NCBI GenBank assembly: GCA_964491395.1
Contig: CAZBGI010000004.1
Span: 38,840 to 102,839, forward strand
DNA length: 64,000 nt
DNA from: SKVR01 sp964491395
Lineage (GTDB): Bacteria > Bacteroidota > Bacteroidia > Bacteroidales > UBA7960
Direction: 5' to 3'
Positions 25,467-34,707 of the stretch are shown here, piece after piece (position 1 is the first letter of the stretch; every line of letters starts with the position of its first letter). The notes beneath the pieces are model-generated. The model saw only the letters and a list, made by a program, of their open reading frames with translations, was not told where the DNA came from and made no database searches. The position numbers were made by a program, and so were the translations under genes.

Positions 25467-25730
25467 ATGACCCCAAAAATAGAAAACATAACGATATGTA
25501 TGGGAAGTAGTTGCTTTTCGCGAGGCAATAAAAAAACCGTGGGTTTTATACAGAACTACCTGAAAGAAAAAGGATTGAGTGATGATATTGTATTGAAAGG
25601 AGCCCATTGCATGGGATCATGCGATAAAGGTCCTCTGGTGGAAATTGACGGAGAGCTAATACATTACAGCACTGAAGCCATGCTGCAGGATATACTGGAC
25701 AGTAAACTGGGGTATACATCGGTTGAGTGA
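25467..25730 (+). CDS. Stand-alone [2Fe-2S] thioredoxin-like protein (NuoE C-terminal type)
   Basis: An 87-residue protein equal to the C-terminal half of NuoE/HydC. It keeps C-x4-C (CMGSSC) and C-x3-C (CMGSC) for one [2Fe-2S] cluster, with a conserved GPLVEIDGE strand. Small proteins of this type accompany H-domain sensors and hydrogenases in Firmicutes and Thermotoga and are thought to carry electrons to or from them. It begins the plus-strand sensor operon, divergent from hydC across about 310 bases, and is 93 bases ahead of the H-domain sensor. Confidence 0.85.
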   Translation: MTPKIENITICMGSSCFSRGNKKTVGFIQNYLKEKGLSDDIVLKGAHCMGSCDKGPLVEIDGELIHYSTEAMLQDILDSKLGYTSVE

Positions 25731-25823
25731 TTATTGCTTGCTCTCCTGATGATTAAAGGACATAATGCAAATCAACCTGCGGGAAGACTGCCTTACATAA
25801 TTGATGATTAACATTCGCAAGCC

Positions 25824-27680
25824 ATGCAACTCATAAATATAGATCTTGAAAAATGCAATTGCTCTCATGCGTGCATAAGAGCCTGCCCTGTAAAAGCCAT
25901 TACCCAGCAAAAAAACAGTGAGTATCCCGAGATCAATCATGACAGATGTATTGGCTGTGGAAGTTGCCTGGGAGTGTGTCAGGCAGGAGCTGTTACTTAC
26001 CGGAGTTCCGTGGAGCAAACCCTGGAGTTGCTGAAATCCGGTGAAGAAACTGCTGCCATTGTCGATCCCAGTATCAGTGGAGAGTTTCCCGATATTACGG
26101 ATTACCGCAAATTTGTGGAAATGATTCGTACCCTGGGGTTTTCTCATGTCAATGAAGCATCCTTTGGAGTAGATCTGGTAGCCAAAGAATATCGCAGGCT
26201 TTTCACCAATTTTAAGGGGAAATACTATGTAACCAGTAACTGCCCAACGGTAGTAAGTTATGTGGAAAAGTTCTTTCCTGAAATGATCAATAATCTAAGC
26301 CCCATCGTAACTCCCATGACTGCTACAGCGATGGTATTGCGAAAGAAGCACGGTAATAAACTGAAAGTGGTATTTATCGGCCCCTGCATTTCGGCCAAAG
26401 ACGAAGCCCAAAGGCACAAAGGGCCAGGCCATGTAAATACAGCTCTCACTTTTCATGAACTCAGGGAACTCTTTTCCCGGTTCAAAATCAAAGAATCTAC
26501 CGTAGAATATTCCGATTTTGATCAACCTATTGGTTACCTGGGTTCTCTCTATCCCCTTAGTCAGGGAATTCTGGATGCCGCCGGCCTTAATAATACAACC
26601 CTGGATTCCAACATATTTACAACAGAGGGAAAAAACAACATGATGGAGGCCATAGAGGAATTCAATGACGGTCCGGAAGCCATCAAAAAGCATTTCAATA
26701 TATTCTATAATGAAGGTTGCCTGATGGGTCCCGGTACAAGTCAGACCCGCAAAAAATTTCTTCGCCAAAGCCTGGTGATTGAATATGCCCGCAAGAGGTT
26801 GAAAAAGTTTGACAAGCAATTGTGGGAGGAAAACATGAAGCTTTATGGAGAACTGGACTTGTCAAGGGGGTTTGTAAAGGATGACCAGCGACTGGAAAAA
26901 CCCTCCGAGGAAAAAATCGAAGAAATTCTCAAATCTATAGGTCGTTCTGTCACAGATAAGGCTGCCTGCAGCGCCTGTGGGTTCCGTTCGTGCCGTGAAT
27001 TTGCCATATCTGTAAGTCAGGGTCTCTCAAAGTCAGACACTTGCCTTACCTGGTCATTGAAAAACAAACAGGATTACATCAAAACCCTGAAAAACAACAA
27101 TGAGCGGCTTCGCAAAAAACAACAGGAATTCGAAGAAAACGAAAAGTTACTCAAAACAGAAAATCAGAAAATTAAAGTTAAATCCGATACCATTTCATCA
27201 TTGCTCCAGAACCTCCCGTCAGCCGCAGTTATTGTTGACGATAAACTCAAAGTAATTGAATCCAATAAAGCATTTGTGGATATCCTGGGAGAGGATGCTG
27301 AGATGATCAACGAAGTGATTCCCGGATTGATAGGGGCCGATTTGAAGACCCTTTTGCCTTACAATATTTATAACCTTTTTGATTATGTCATGCAAAAGGA
27401 CGAAAATATCATTGGTCGCGATGTGAATTTTAATGAAGGATTGCTCAATATCAGCGTATTTTCTTTAAAACCCAACAAAGTGGTTGGAGCAGTATTCAGA
27501 GATATGTATGTGGCAGAAGTAAGACAGGAAGAGATAATCAACCGGGTAAGTGAAGTAATTGACGAAAACCTCAAGATGGTACAACAAATAGCCTTTTCAT
27601 TAGGAGAAGGTGCGTCAAAAACGGAAAAAATGCTCAATTCAATTATTGAAACTTATAAAAAAATAAAGAAAGCAGAATAA
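25824..27680 (+). CDS. H-cluster-domain sensor with PAS output, degenerate cluster site
   Basis: A 618-residue soluble protein. First Fe-S motif is irregular (CNCSHACIRACP: the second ligand is displaced, with Ser14 at the normal place and Cys at 13); the second is normal (CIGCGSCLGVC). The H-domain (about 60-360) reads TSNCP in L1 (C140; Asn139 at the proton-relay position), GPCISAKDEA in L2 (C188; Ala191 in place of Lys), and FYNEGC in L3 (C299, but Tyr295 where the fourth cluster ligand should be). A PF04060-type cluster motif (CSACGFRSC...C) follows, then a coiled coil, a PAS domain (about 455-570) and a helical end. There is no kinase; the next gene, a phosphatase, is probably the output. 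It may hold an unusual [4Fe-4S] centre or none. Confidence 0.82.
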   Translation: MQLINIDLEKCNCSHACIRACPVKAITQQKNSEYPEINHDRCIGCGSCLGVCQAGAVTYRSSVEQTLELLKSGEETAAIVDPSISGEFPDITDYRKFVEMIRTLGFSHVNEASFGVDLVAKEYRRLFTNFKGKYYVTSNCPTVVSYVEKFFPEMINNLSPIVTPMTATAMVLRKKHGNKLKVVFIGPCISAKDEAQRHKGPGHVNTALTFHELRELFSRFKIKESTVEYSDFDQPIGYLGSLYPLSQGILDAAGLNNTTLDSNIFTTEGKNNMMEAIEEFNDGPEAIKKHFNIFYNEGCLMGPGTSQTRKKFLRQSLVIEYARKRLKKFDKQLWEENMKLYGELDLSRGFVKDDQRLEKPSEEKIEEILKSIGRSVTDKAACSACGFRSCREFAISVSQGLSKSDTCLTWSLKNKQDYIKTLKNNNERLRKKQQEFEENEKLLKTENQKIKVKSDTISSLLQNLPSAAVIVDDKLKVIESNKAFVDILGEDAEMINEVIPGLIGADLKTLLPYNIYNLFDYVMQKDENIIGRDVNFNEGLLNISVFSLKPNKVVGAVFRDMYVAEVRQEEIINRVSEVIDENLKMVQQIAFSLGEGASKTEKMLNSIIETYKKIKKAE

Positions 27681-27708
27681 AACAGCTTAAGGCAGCAGAC
27701 GGAAATTC

Positions 27709-28893
27709 ATGGACGATTCTTTTTACATAGAAGTAGGAGTATTTCAGAAAAACCATACCGGAGAAAGAATATGTGGTGATGTTTTTCTTTCCCGAAAAGT
27801 TAAGGAAGAAAACCGCACCATAGTGGTTCTCTCCGATGGTATGGGGCATGGGGTGAAAGCCAACCTGCTGGCAACCCTCACTGCTACCATGGCCATGAAT
27901 TTTACGGTAGAACACAAAGATGTTCATAAAATTGCGGAAATAATCATGAATACGCTGCCAATATGTAGCGAACGAAAAATAAGTTATTCTACTTTTACCA
28001 TTATCGATGTGGAAGATAGCGGGCAGACAACCATTATCAATTACGACAATCCCGATGCTATCATCATGCGGGGAGTAGAAGTGTTTACTCCGAAGTGGCA
28101 TACCATCAATCTTGAATCAGCAACCAGCAAAGTCAATGAAATAAAAGCCTGTACTTTTAAGGCACAAAAGGAAGACAGGATTGTTGTTTTTTCTGACGGA
28201 ATTACACAATCAGGACTGGGGAAAGAAAAATACCTGCTGGGCTACGGATGGGATAATACACGTGATTTGGTGGTTTCAAAGGTTACTGAAAATTTAAATA
28301 TTTCTGCCGCCAAACTTGCCTCCGTTGTTGTCAATAAAGCTCATACCAACGATGATTACCAGTCAAAAGATGATATAAGTACTGTGGTGGTTTATTATCG
28401 CGAACCACGCAAATTGCTGCTTTGCTCAGGCCCGCCGTTTGAAAAAAGCAAGGATGACTACCTGGCAGAAAAAGTGAAACATTTTGATGGGAAAAAAATT
28501 CTTTCGGGAGGTACCACCGTCGATATTGTTGCCCGGAAACTTGATATACCGGTTATAGATACACTGGAGTTCAATGATCCTGATTTGCCCCCTGTATCTG
28601 AAATGGAAGGCATGGATCTGGTGACTGAAGGAATTCTGACCCTCAGCAAAGTTTCAGGAATTCTTGAAAAGTATGGTGAAAGGACTGAATTGGGTGCAGG
28701 ACCCGCTGATCGTATCATTAAATTGCTATTGGAAAGTGACGAAATTTATTTGTGCATCGGCACAGCCATTAATGTCGCTCATCAGGATCCCAATCTTCCG
28801 GTTGAACTCGAAATCAGGCGAAGCGTGGCAAAAAAAATTGCGGATCTGCTGGAAAACAAATTCTTGAAAGAGGTTACCTTAGAGTTTATATGA
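27709..28893 (+). CDS. SpoIIE-family serine phosphatase with an extra C-terminal domain
   Basis: A 394-residue PPM-type phosphatase. The metal-binding acidic residues are in place: GERICGDVF, SDGMGHG, FSDGITQSG and SKDDISTVVV. The catalytic domain ends near residue 230. The last 160 residues (GGTTVDIVARKL, EGMDLVTEGILTLSK, IGTAINVAHQD) form a second conserved-looking domain I cannot name; similar tails occur on phosphatases encoded next to H-domain sensors. It starts 28 bases after the H-domain/PAS gene and is almost certainly its output partner, dephosphorylating a protein such as an anti-sigma antagonist. No such antagonist is encoded in the window. Confidence 0.85.
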   Translation: MDDSFYIEVGVFQKNHTGERICGDVFLSRKVKEENRTIVVLSDGMGHGVKANLLATLTATMAMNFTVEHKDVHKIAEIIMNTLPICSERKISYSTFTIIDVEDSGQTTIINYDNPDAIIMRGVEVFTPKWHTINLESATSKVNEIKACTFKAQKEDRIVVFSDGITQSGLGKEKYLLGYGWDNTRDLVVSKVTENLNISAAKLASVVVNKAHTNDDYQSKDDISTVVVYYREPRKLLLCSGPPFEKSKDDYLAEKVKHFDGKKILSGGTTVDIVARKLDIPVIDTLEFNDPDLPPVSEMEGMDLVTEGILTLSKVSGILEKYGERTELGAGPADRIIKLLLESDEIYLCIGTAINVAHQDPNLPVELEIRRSVAKKIADLLENKFLKEVTLEFI

Positions 28894-29239
28894 TTAAACC
28901 CCTGATTTACTATTTCTTAAAAAAGGTTTCCTAAACTTATTATTAAACCATTAACGGAAAGCAAAAGGCTAATCTGGATTTAGTCTTAATAAGAATAATA
29001 GAATTGTTGAAAACTATTCTGGAATAATTGTTGTTACTATTTAACTGATAATCAGCTATCAATAATTCTAACCGACTATTTGTAGAAATATATTGCATGT
29101 TGGTCGTTGTTTTTTTCTTTTGCAGTTAATTTTTTTATCTTTATATTTGTGGCGTTGATAGTTTTTGTCAACAAATTCCGACAACACAATCACATAAATT
29201 GGCTTTTTATAGGCTTATTTGTGAAAACAAAAAAAATAA
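28894..29239. other. Non-coding spacer upstream of the hybrid kinase
   Basis: About 345 AT-rich bases. They hold the promoter described at 29119-29149 and a weak Rex-like word, TTATTAA-ACCA-TTAACGG, at 28940-28957 (11 of 14 consensus matches, but with the key G changed). No RNA gene or open frame of note. Confidence 0.5.
29119..29149 (+). promoter_or_regulatory. Bacteroidota-type promoter of the hybrid kinase gene
   Basis: TTTG at 29119-29122 and TATATTTG at 29142-29149, separated by exactly 19 bases; this matches the primary-sigma consensus TTTG-N19-TAnnTTTG fully. Transcription would begin near 29157, about 80 bases before the GTG start. Confidence 0.65.
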
Positions 29240-31987
29240 GTGAAAAGGTTATTCAATGTTTTTACTGCAATCTTTTCTCTTGCATTGATTATACTTACCG
29301 TAACCGTGGTCTGCACAGACAATTGTTACGGCCTCCCCGGAGCTTATTACAGTATAAGCAGCAAGACACCCAAGAACCTTCTTTCAACCGAAGAAGGTTC
29401 AGGCCTGTCCACCTATTTCACAGATCCTATTTACCTTGATACTCCACTCAACTTCAACAAGGTTTCGCTGCAACCTGAAGAAAGCTACCCTCCACAACAA
29501 TCATTTGTATTGCCCGCACTCAATCCGGCCCATACCTCCCGAGGTTTCTTATGGGTCATTGGCTTGTTGTTTTTGCAAACAACTATTTTGCTCTTGTTGC
29601 TCTATCATGCCGTAATAACACGAAGAAAAGCACAAGCCACCGAAAAAAGGTTTAAAACCCTTCTGGAATCCAATCCCTCAGCCATAATGATTTTTCAGAA
29701 CTTCAAGCTGGGTTTTGTGAATTCTGCTTTTGAAGAACTTACAGGGTTTACCCGGGAAGAGTTAACCCAAATGGAAGTATGGCAACTCATTCATCCTAAT
29801 AGCCTGAACAATCCAACCAGTGACAGCATCGATTTTAAAAACAAAAGTTTCAGTTTCAGGGGAGAGTTTCGCATTATTACCAAAAACAAAACAGAAAAAT
29901 GGATAGATTTATCCACCCGCTCTATTGATTTTGATAACCAACCTGCTGTACTTGCCACAGCGACAGACATTACGGAAAGAAAAAATACCGAATACCAGAT
30001 AAAAGAAAGTGAGCAGCGCTATAAGAACTTTTTTTCCAGGAATTCGGCCATCATACTTATTAGTGATCCCGAAACGGGTCGTATCCAGGATGCCAACCAT
30101 GCAGCAGTCAATTACTATGGCTATACAAAAGAACAATTGGTTTCAATGAATTTATCTGACCTGAATGTCATGTCGCAGGAAAAGATACAAAGAGAGATGG
30201 ATCAGGCAAAATCAGACAACAGAAATTATTATTATCTCAAACACAAGCTTGCGAATGGTTCTGAGAGAGATGTGGAAGTATATACCAGCAAAATAATGGT
30301 GCAATCTACGTGGTTGACGTATTGTATCGTGTTTGATATTACCGAGCGAAGAAAAGTTGAAGAGGAGTTGAAAAAAGCCAAAGAATTGGCCGAAGAAGCC
30401 AACAGGGTTAAGTCTTTCTTCGTCTCCAACGTAAGCCATGAAATCAGAACCCCTCTCAATGCAATAATCGGACTCACCGACCTGATTATTGAAGGAGAGC
30501 AACTTACGCCCCGGCAAATGGAGAACCTAAAATCTATCAAATATTCATCCGACCATTTGTTATGTGTTATCAATGATGTACTGGACTTCTCCAAGCTGGA
30601 AGCGGGTAAAGTGGAACTGGAGAAAACAGAGTTTGACGTTTATACCCTGATAAATGAATCGGTTAAAACAGTGGAGTTTAAAGCCAGAGAAAGTGGAATC
30701 GTAATTAATTCATCTATTGAGCCCGATATACCACCTGTATTAAAAGGAGACCCTTCCCGTCTTCGCCAGATATTGCTCAATTTGCTGAGCAATGCGATTA
30801 AATTTACACATGAAGGTCATGTTGATATTCAGGTTAAATTGCTCAGAAAAGAAGAGAACTCCGCCGAAATTAAATTTTCTGTTTCTGATACGGGTATTGG
30901 TATACCGGAAGAAAAGCAGAAAAAGCTTTTCCAAAGTTTCACGCAAGCGGACAGCGATATAACAAGCAAATATGGAGGCACCGGGCTGGGATTGTCTATC
31001 AGCAAAAAGCTGGTTGAATTACAAAATGGACAGATAGGCCTGAAGAGTGTTGAAGGCATGGGATCTACATTCTGGTTTGCCATAGAGTACGAAACCAGCG
31101 GAAAAACATTTCTGCCTGATATGACCAAATTAACCGGCAGACTGAGAGATTTGAGTGGTGTGAAAATTTTGATGGCTGAAGATGATAAGATGAATCAGTT
31201 TGTGATGAAACAGGTGATAGAAAAGTGGAAAGGTCAGCTTGAAATAGCTCACAATGGCCGTGAGGCAATTGAAAAACTTGAACAAAACGATTATCATCTG
31301 GTGCTTATGGATTTGCATATGCCCGAGCTCAATGGATATGAGGCAGCGAAAAAAATCAGAAGCAACTCTTCTGCCGTCCTCAATCACCAGGTACCTATTC
31401 TGGCGCTCACCGCCGATGTTACCTCCGAAACAAGGCAGCGGGTAAAAGAAGCAGGCATGAACGATTTTATTACCAAACCTTCTGAGCAGGACATTATTTA
31501 TAAAAAGATAATGACGGCTTTGCGCAATACCAAAACCAGCTTTGTGGAGAAGAAAGAGATTCCTGTTATTAGCGAAAAAGATCAACAACAGGATCTGGAG
31601 AAATCTAAGCTGCGCATTCAAAAAGCACTGGCAGATATCTTTGATGATGATATGGAAGGAAGTGTTGCACTGATTGTTCGATTTCTGAAAGAAATTCCCC
31701 GAACCATTCTGGCTATCAATGAAGCTTTTTACGAACAGGATTATCAAACCCTGGGCAAACTTGTTCATAAAATCAAACCGGGATACAGTTATATGGGCTT
31801 TAGCGAAGTATCGGATAAAATAGCTTATATACAAGAACTTGCCAAAGCAAAAAGCGATATCCCTAAATTGGAGAAACTCTGCCAGGAGCTGGATGAAGAC
31901 TCCCGCAAAATCATTAAAATATTGCGCGAATTGCATAAGGATTTTCTCAGTAATAACACAGCCAGCATCCACCAGAAGTTGGAATAG
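29240..31987 (+). CDS. Hybrid sensor histidine kinase (PAS-PAS-HisKA-HATPase-REC-Hpt)
   Basis: A 915-residue membrane kinase. GTG is used as start, as no upstream ATG is in frame and the signal peptide (about 1-31) begins right there. A short periplasmic stretch (about 32-102) and one membrane helix (about 103-126) are followed by two PAS domains (about 135-250 and 260-375), HisKA with H400 (SHEIRTPLNAIIG), HATPase (NLLSNAIKFT, GTGLGLSISK), a receiver with D691 (LMDLHMPELNG) and a C-terminal Hpt domain with H843 (LVHKIKPGYSYMG). A full phosphorelay without a DNA-binding domain, so it must pass the signal to another regulator. It has its own promoter, so it is not obviously part of the H-domain/phosphatase operon. 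Confidence 0.85.
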   Translation: MKRLFNVFTAIFSLALIILTVTVVCTDNCYGLPGAYYSISSKTPKNLLSTEEGSGLSTYFTDPIYLDTPLNFNKVSLQPEESYPPQQSFVLPALNPAHTSRGFLWVIGLLFLQTTILLLLLYHAVITRRKAQATEKRFKTLLESNPSAIMIFQNFKLGFVNSAFEELTGFTREELTQMEVWQLIHPNSLNNPTSDSIDFKNKSFSFRGEFRIITKNKTEKWIDLSTRSIDFDNQPAVLATATDITERKNTEYQIKESEQRYKNFFSRNSAIILISDPETGRIQDANHAAVNYYGYTKEQLVSMNLSDLNVMSQEKIQREMDQAKSDNRNYYYLKHKLANGSERDVEVYTSKIMVQSTWLTYCIVFDITERRKVEEELKKAKELAEEANRVKSFFVSNVSHEIRTPLNAIIGLTDLIIEGEQLTPRQMENLKSIKYSSDHLLCVINDVLDFSKLEAGKVELEKTEFDVYTLINESVKTVEFKARESGIVINSSIEPDIPPVLKGDPSRLRQILLNLLSNAIKFTHEGHVDIQVKLLRKEENSAEIKFSVSDTGIGIPEEKQKKLFQSFTQADSDITSKYGGTGLGLSISKKLVELQNGQIGLKSVEGMGSTFWFAIEYETSGKTFLPDMTKLTGRLRDLSGVKILMAEDDKMNQFVMKQVIEKWKGQLEIAHNGREAIEKLEQNDYHLVLMDLHMPELNGYEAAKKIRSNSSAVLNHQVPILALTADVTSETRQRVKEAGMNDFITKPSEQDIIYKKIMTALRNTKTSFVEKKEIPVISEKDQQQDLEKSKLRIQKALADIFDDDMEGSVALIVRFLKEIPRTILAINEAFYEQDYQTLGKLVHKIKPGYSYMGFSEVSDKIAYIQELAKAKSDIPKLEKLCQELDEDSRKIIKILRELHKDFLSNNTASIHQKLE

Positions 31988-32068
31988 TGGGCCCGGCTAT
32001 GGCTGGTATACCATCAAAAATTGTAATTTTGCCCTTTGTATTAATCATATAAAGGGCATTGTTATTGG

Positions 32069-33127
32069 ATGGAAACTCATGAATTTTACATGCATCGTTG
32101 CATTGAACTGGCAAAGCAGGGACTGGGGAAAGTGGCACCCAATCCTTTAGTGGGAAGTGTAATTGTACACGAAGGAAAAGTGATCGGAGAAGGGTACCAC
32201 AGGGAATATGGCAAAGCCCATGCCGAAGTAAATGCAATCCATTCGGTTAAGGATCCCTCTCTGTTGCAACAATCCATCCTCTACGTTAATCTTGAACCCT
32301 GCTGTCATCATGGGAAAACACCCCCCTGCACCGACCTTATTATTCAACACAAGATTCCTCATGTGGTAATTGGCGCCGTCGACCCTTTTGATGCAGTTGC
32401 AGGCAAGGGAATTTCAAAACTCAGAAATAACGGTGTGAAAGTAGATGTTGGGATTCAGAAACCCGCCTCCATGAGAGTAAACCGGCGTTTTTTTACTTTT
32501 CATCAGAAAAAACGTCCCTATATCATCCTTAAATGGGCCCAAACAGCAGACGCTTTTATTGATATCGAGAGGCTGCCTGCCACTCCTGCCCGTCCTACCT
32601 GGATAACCTCAGAAAAACTCAGAATGCTTGTACACAAGTGGAGAACAGAAGAGCAAGCCATAATGGTAGGTACCATTACCGCGCTCAAAGATAATCCCAG
32701 ACTTAATGTCAGAGACTGGACCGGTCCCAACCCTGTGCGGATTGTATTGGATGAAAACCTTACCCTGTCCTCCTCGCTCCATCTGTTTGATAATTCTCAA
32801 AATACCCTCGTTTTTAATCAGCTTACCAACAAAAAGGAAAACAATACGACCTGGATAAAAACAGATTTTTCTCATCCTGATTTTCTGACTAACATTTTAC
32901 ATGAACTCTACAATTTACAGATTCAGTCGCTAATAATTGAAGGAGGACAAAAACTTCTTACTGCATTTATCAGCAAGCAAATCTGGGATGAAGCAAGAAT
33001 CTTTCAGGGCAGTAAGTTTTTCGAAAAAGGCCTGAGAGCCCCTACTCTACCCCTGGATAAGTTTTCGCAGATTTTCATCGGTAACGAAACCCTATATTGG
33101 GTGAAAAATCCACGTAATCAATTCTAA
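32069..33127 (+). CDS. ribD: RibD, riboflavin biosynthesis deaminase/reductase
   Basis: A 352-residue bifunctional enzyme of normal length for the second and third steps of riboflavin synthesis. The N-terminal deaminase has the zinc site H51-A-E53, C78 and C87 (PCCHHGKTPPC) with the catalytic Glu. The reductase domain (about 150-350) has LKWAQTADAF, the NADPH-binding VGTITALKDNPRLNVR region and EGGQKLL. The ATG at 32069 is the first in frame. No FMN riboswitch is seen in the 81 bases between it and the preceding kinase gene. The following DMT permease starts 10 bases on. Confidence 0.92.
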   Translation: METHEFYMHRCIELAKQGLGKVAPNPLVGSVIVHEGKVIGEGYHREYGKAHAEVNAIHSVKDPSLLQQSILYVNLEPCCHHGKTPPCTDLIIQHKIPHVVIGAVDPFDAVAGKGISKLRNNGVKVDVGIQKPASMRVNRRFFTFHQKKRPYIILKWAQTADAFIDIERLPATPARPTWITSEKLRMLVHKWRTEEQAIMVGTITALKDNPRLNVRDWTGPNPVRIVLDENLTLSSSLHLFDNSQNTLVFNQLTNKKENNTTWIKTDFSHPDFLTNILHELYNLQIQSLIIEGGQKLLTAFISKQIWDEARIFQGSKFFEKGLRAPTLPLDKFSQIFIGNETLYWVKNPRNQF

Positions 33128-33137
33128 TCTTGCGGAA

Positions 33138-33992
33138 ATGGAAAATATTATTCTGGCTGTATTCTTTTCATCTTGTATTATAGTCACTTTCAGGCTTTTT
33201 ATCATTTTAAAAATCGATAACCTCCAGGCGATTACATTTAACTATCTTTTTGCAGCTTTCTTTTCCTATCTTGCATACGGACACAGTTTTACGCCGTTAG
33301 AGATTCTGCAAAAGCCATGGTTTGGATGGTCTGTTATCAATGGCTTTTTGTTTATCCTGGTCTTTTTCATCTTTGCACGGTCGGCCCAGAAAGCAGGAGT
33401 TGCCATTACTGCAGTGGCCAGCAAAATGTCGGTAATCATTCCCGTGAGTATTGGAATTATCATTTATGGCGACAGCCTGAATCTGCCCAAGGCTGCCGGA
33501 ATCCTCACTGCCTTTCCGGCATTTTACCTGGTATTCTCTGGTCGTCAGAGAGAACAGACCAATACACGATACTGGTTACTGCCCCTGATTCTCTTCCTGG
33601 GTACCGGAAGCAACGACAGTGTGATGAAGCACGCACAAAAATTTCATGTAGGAGATGAATATTTGTTATTTCTGGGTACCATATTTGCACTTTCCCTGGT
33701 AATGGGCACCATGACCTGGATGATAACCCAAAGAAGGACTGCCCGGAAATTACAAATCCGTAACATTATTGCTGGATTTATTCTTGGAGGACTCAATTTT
33801 GGCTCCACCATGTTTTTTCTCAGAAGTATCGCCCTGTTTGAAAGTTCTGTGTTTTTCCCGGTATTTAATGTAAGTGTGGTAAGCATGGGTGCACTTATTG
33901 GCTGGCTGATATTCAAAGAAAAATTATTGCTCAAAAACTGGCTCGGCATCCTGCTGGCAATTCTTACAATTTTGTTTATTGCCATTGCCTGA
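33138..33992 (+). CDS. EamA/DMT-family permease
   Basis: A 284-residue integral membrane protein with about ten hydrophobic helices and the duplicated EamA layout; the second half carries the usual FKEKLLLKNWLGILL ending. The transported compound is unknown. It begins 10 bases after ribD, so a role in riboflavin or precursor movement is conceivable, but the fold is used for many solutes and this is only context. Confidence 0.75.
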   Translation: MENIILAVFFSSCIIVTFRLFIILKIDNLQAITFNYLFAAFFSYLAYGHSFTPLEILQKPWFGWSVINGFLFILVFFIFARSAQKAGVAITAVASKMSVIIPVSIGIIIYGDSLNLPKAAGILTAFPAFYLVFSGRQREQTNTRYWLLPLILFLGTGSNDSVMKHAQKFHVGDEYLLFLGTIFALSLVMGTMTWMITQRRTARKLQIRNIIAGFILGGLNFGSTMFFLRSIALFESSVFFPVFNVSVVSMGALIGWLIFKEKLLLKNWLGILLAILTILFIAIA

Positions 33993-34030
33993 TGTTGCAT
34001 TAGAAAACTTCAGTAAAAATTAAGAAGAAT

Positions 34031-34642
34031 ATGTTTGAAGATACTTACAGAACCATTACAACACAAAGTGAAGGATTATACAAAGACAAGGGTAGTAAAT
34101 TTATTGCTTTTGCCATTCCCGTGCTCAGTGAAGAGGAAGTAAAAGGACATCTGCAGGAATTAAGAAAAAAATATTATGATGCCCGACATCATTGCTATGC
34201 TTATGCCTTGGGCCCGGCAAGAGATGCCTTCCGGATAAATGACGATGGTGAGCCCTCGGGAACTGCCGGAAAACCTATTTACGGACAAATTCTTTCTCAT
34301 GATCTTACCAATGTGTTAATAGTTGTTATTCGCTATTTTGGAGGGGTAAAACTGGGCGTCAGAGGTCTTATCAATGCATATAAAGCTGCAGCACAGGAAG
34401 CTATTGCCAATAATACCATCGAGGAGAAAATTATCAAAGAAGTGTATGAACTGGAATTTGACTATCCTCTCATGAATGAAGTAATGCGGGTATTAAAAGA
34501 ACAGGAGCTGGAACAAATTTCGCATGATTTTACTTTGTCGTGCAAGCTCATCTTTGCCGTAAGACGCAACTCAGCTGACTCAGTAAAAGGATTATTTTCG
34601 TCTATTTATGGGTTAACTATTACCTATAAATATACGATGTAG
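34031..34642 (+). CDS. YigZ/IMPACT family protein
   Basis: A 203-residue protein with the UPF0029/IMPACT N-terminal domain: KGSKFIAFAIP, ARHHCYAYALG, NDDGEPSGTAGKPI and VIRYFGGVKLG are the family's signature sequences. The shorter C-terminal domain (about 135-203) resembles the DUF1949 domain. Homologues modulate translation or act as a peptidase-like cofactor in stress; the bacterial function is unsettled. It is 38 bases after the permease. Confidence 0.88.
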   Translation: MFEDTYRTITTQSEGLYKDKGSKFIAFAIPVLSEEEVKGHLQELRKKYYDARHHCYAYALGPARDAFRINDDGEPSGTAGKPIYGQILSHDLTNVLIVVIRYFGGVKLGVRGLINAYKAAAQEAIANNTIEEKIIKEVYELEFDYPLMNEVMRVLKEQELEQISHDFTLSCKLIFAVRRNSADSVKGLFSSIYGLTITYKYTM

Positions 34643-34707
34643 GTTTTCCGGTAAATCGAGTTTTCCTACCCCCTTATTTGCATGTTACTGAATAGAAGCA
34701 GTTTAGC

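Noticed and set aside
28940..28957. TTATTAA-ACCA-TTAACGG as a Rex operator for the hybrid kinase
   Set aside because: 11 of 14 matches, but the conserved G of one half and the final AA of the other are changed, and it lies 160 bases ahead of the assigned promoter.
31988..32068. FMN riboswitch ahead of ribD
   Set aside because: Only 81 bases are available and no conserved RFN-element helices or motif were seen.
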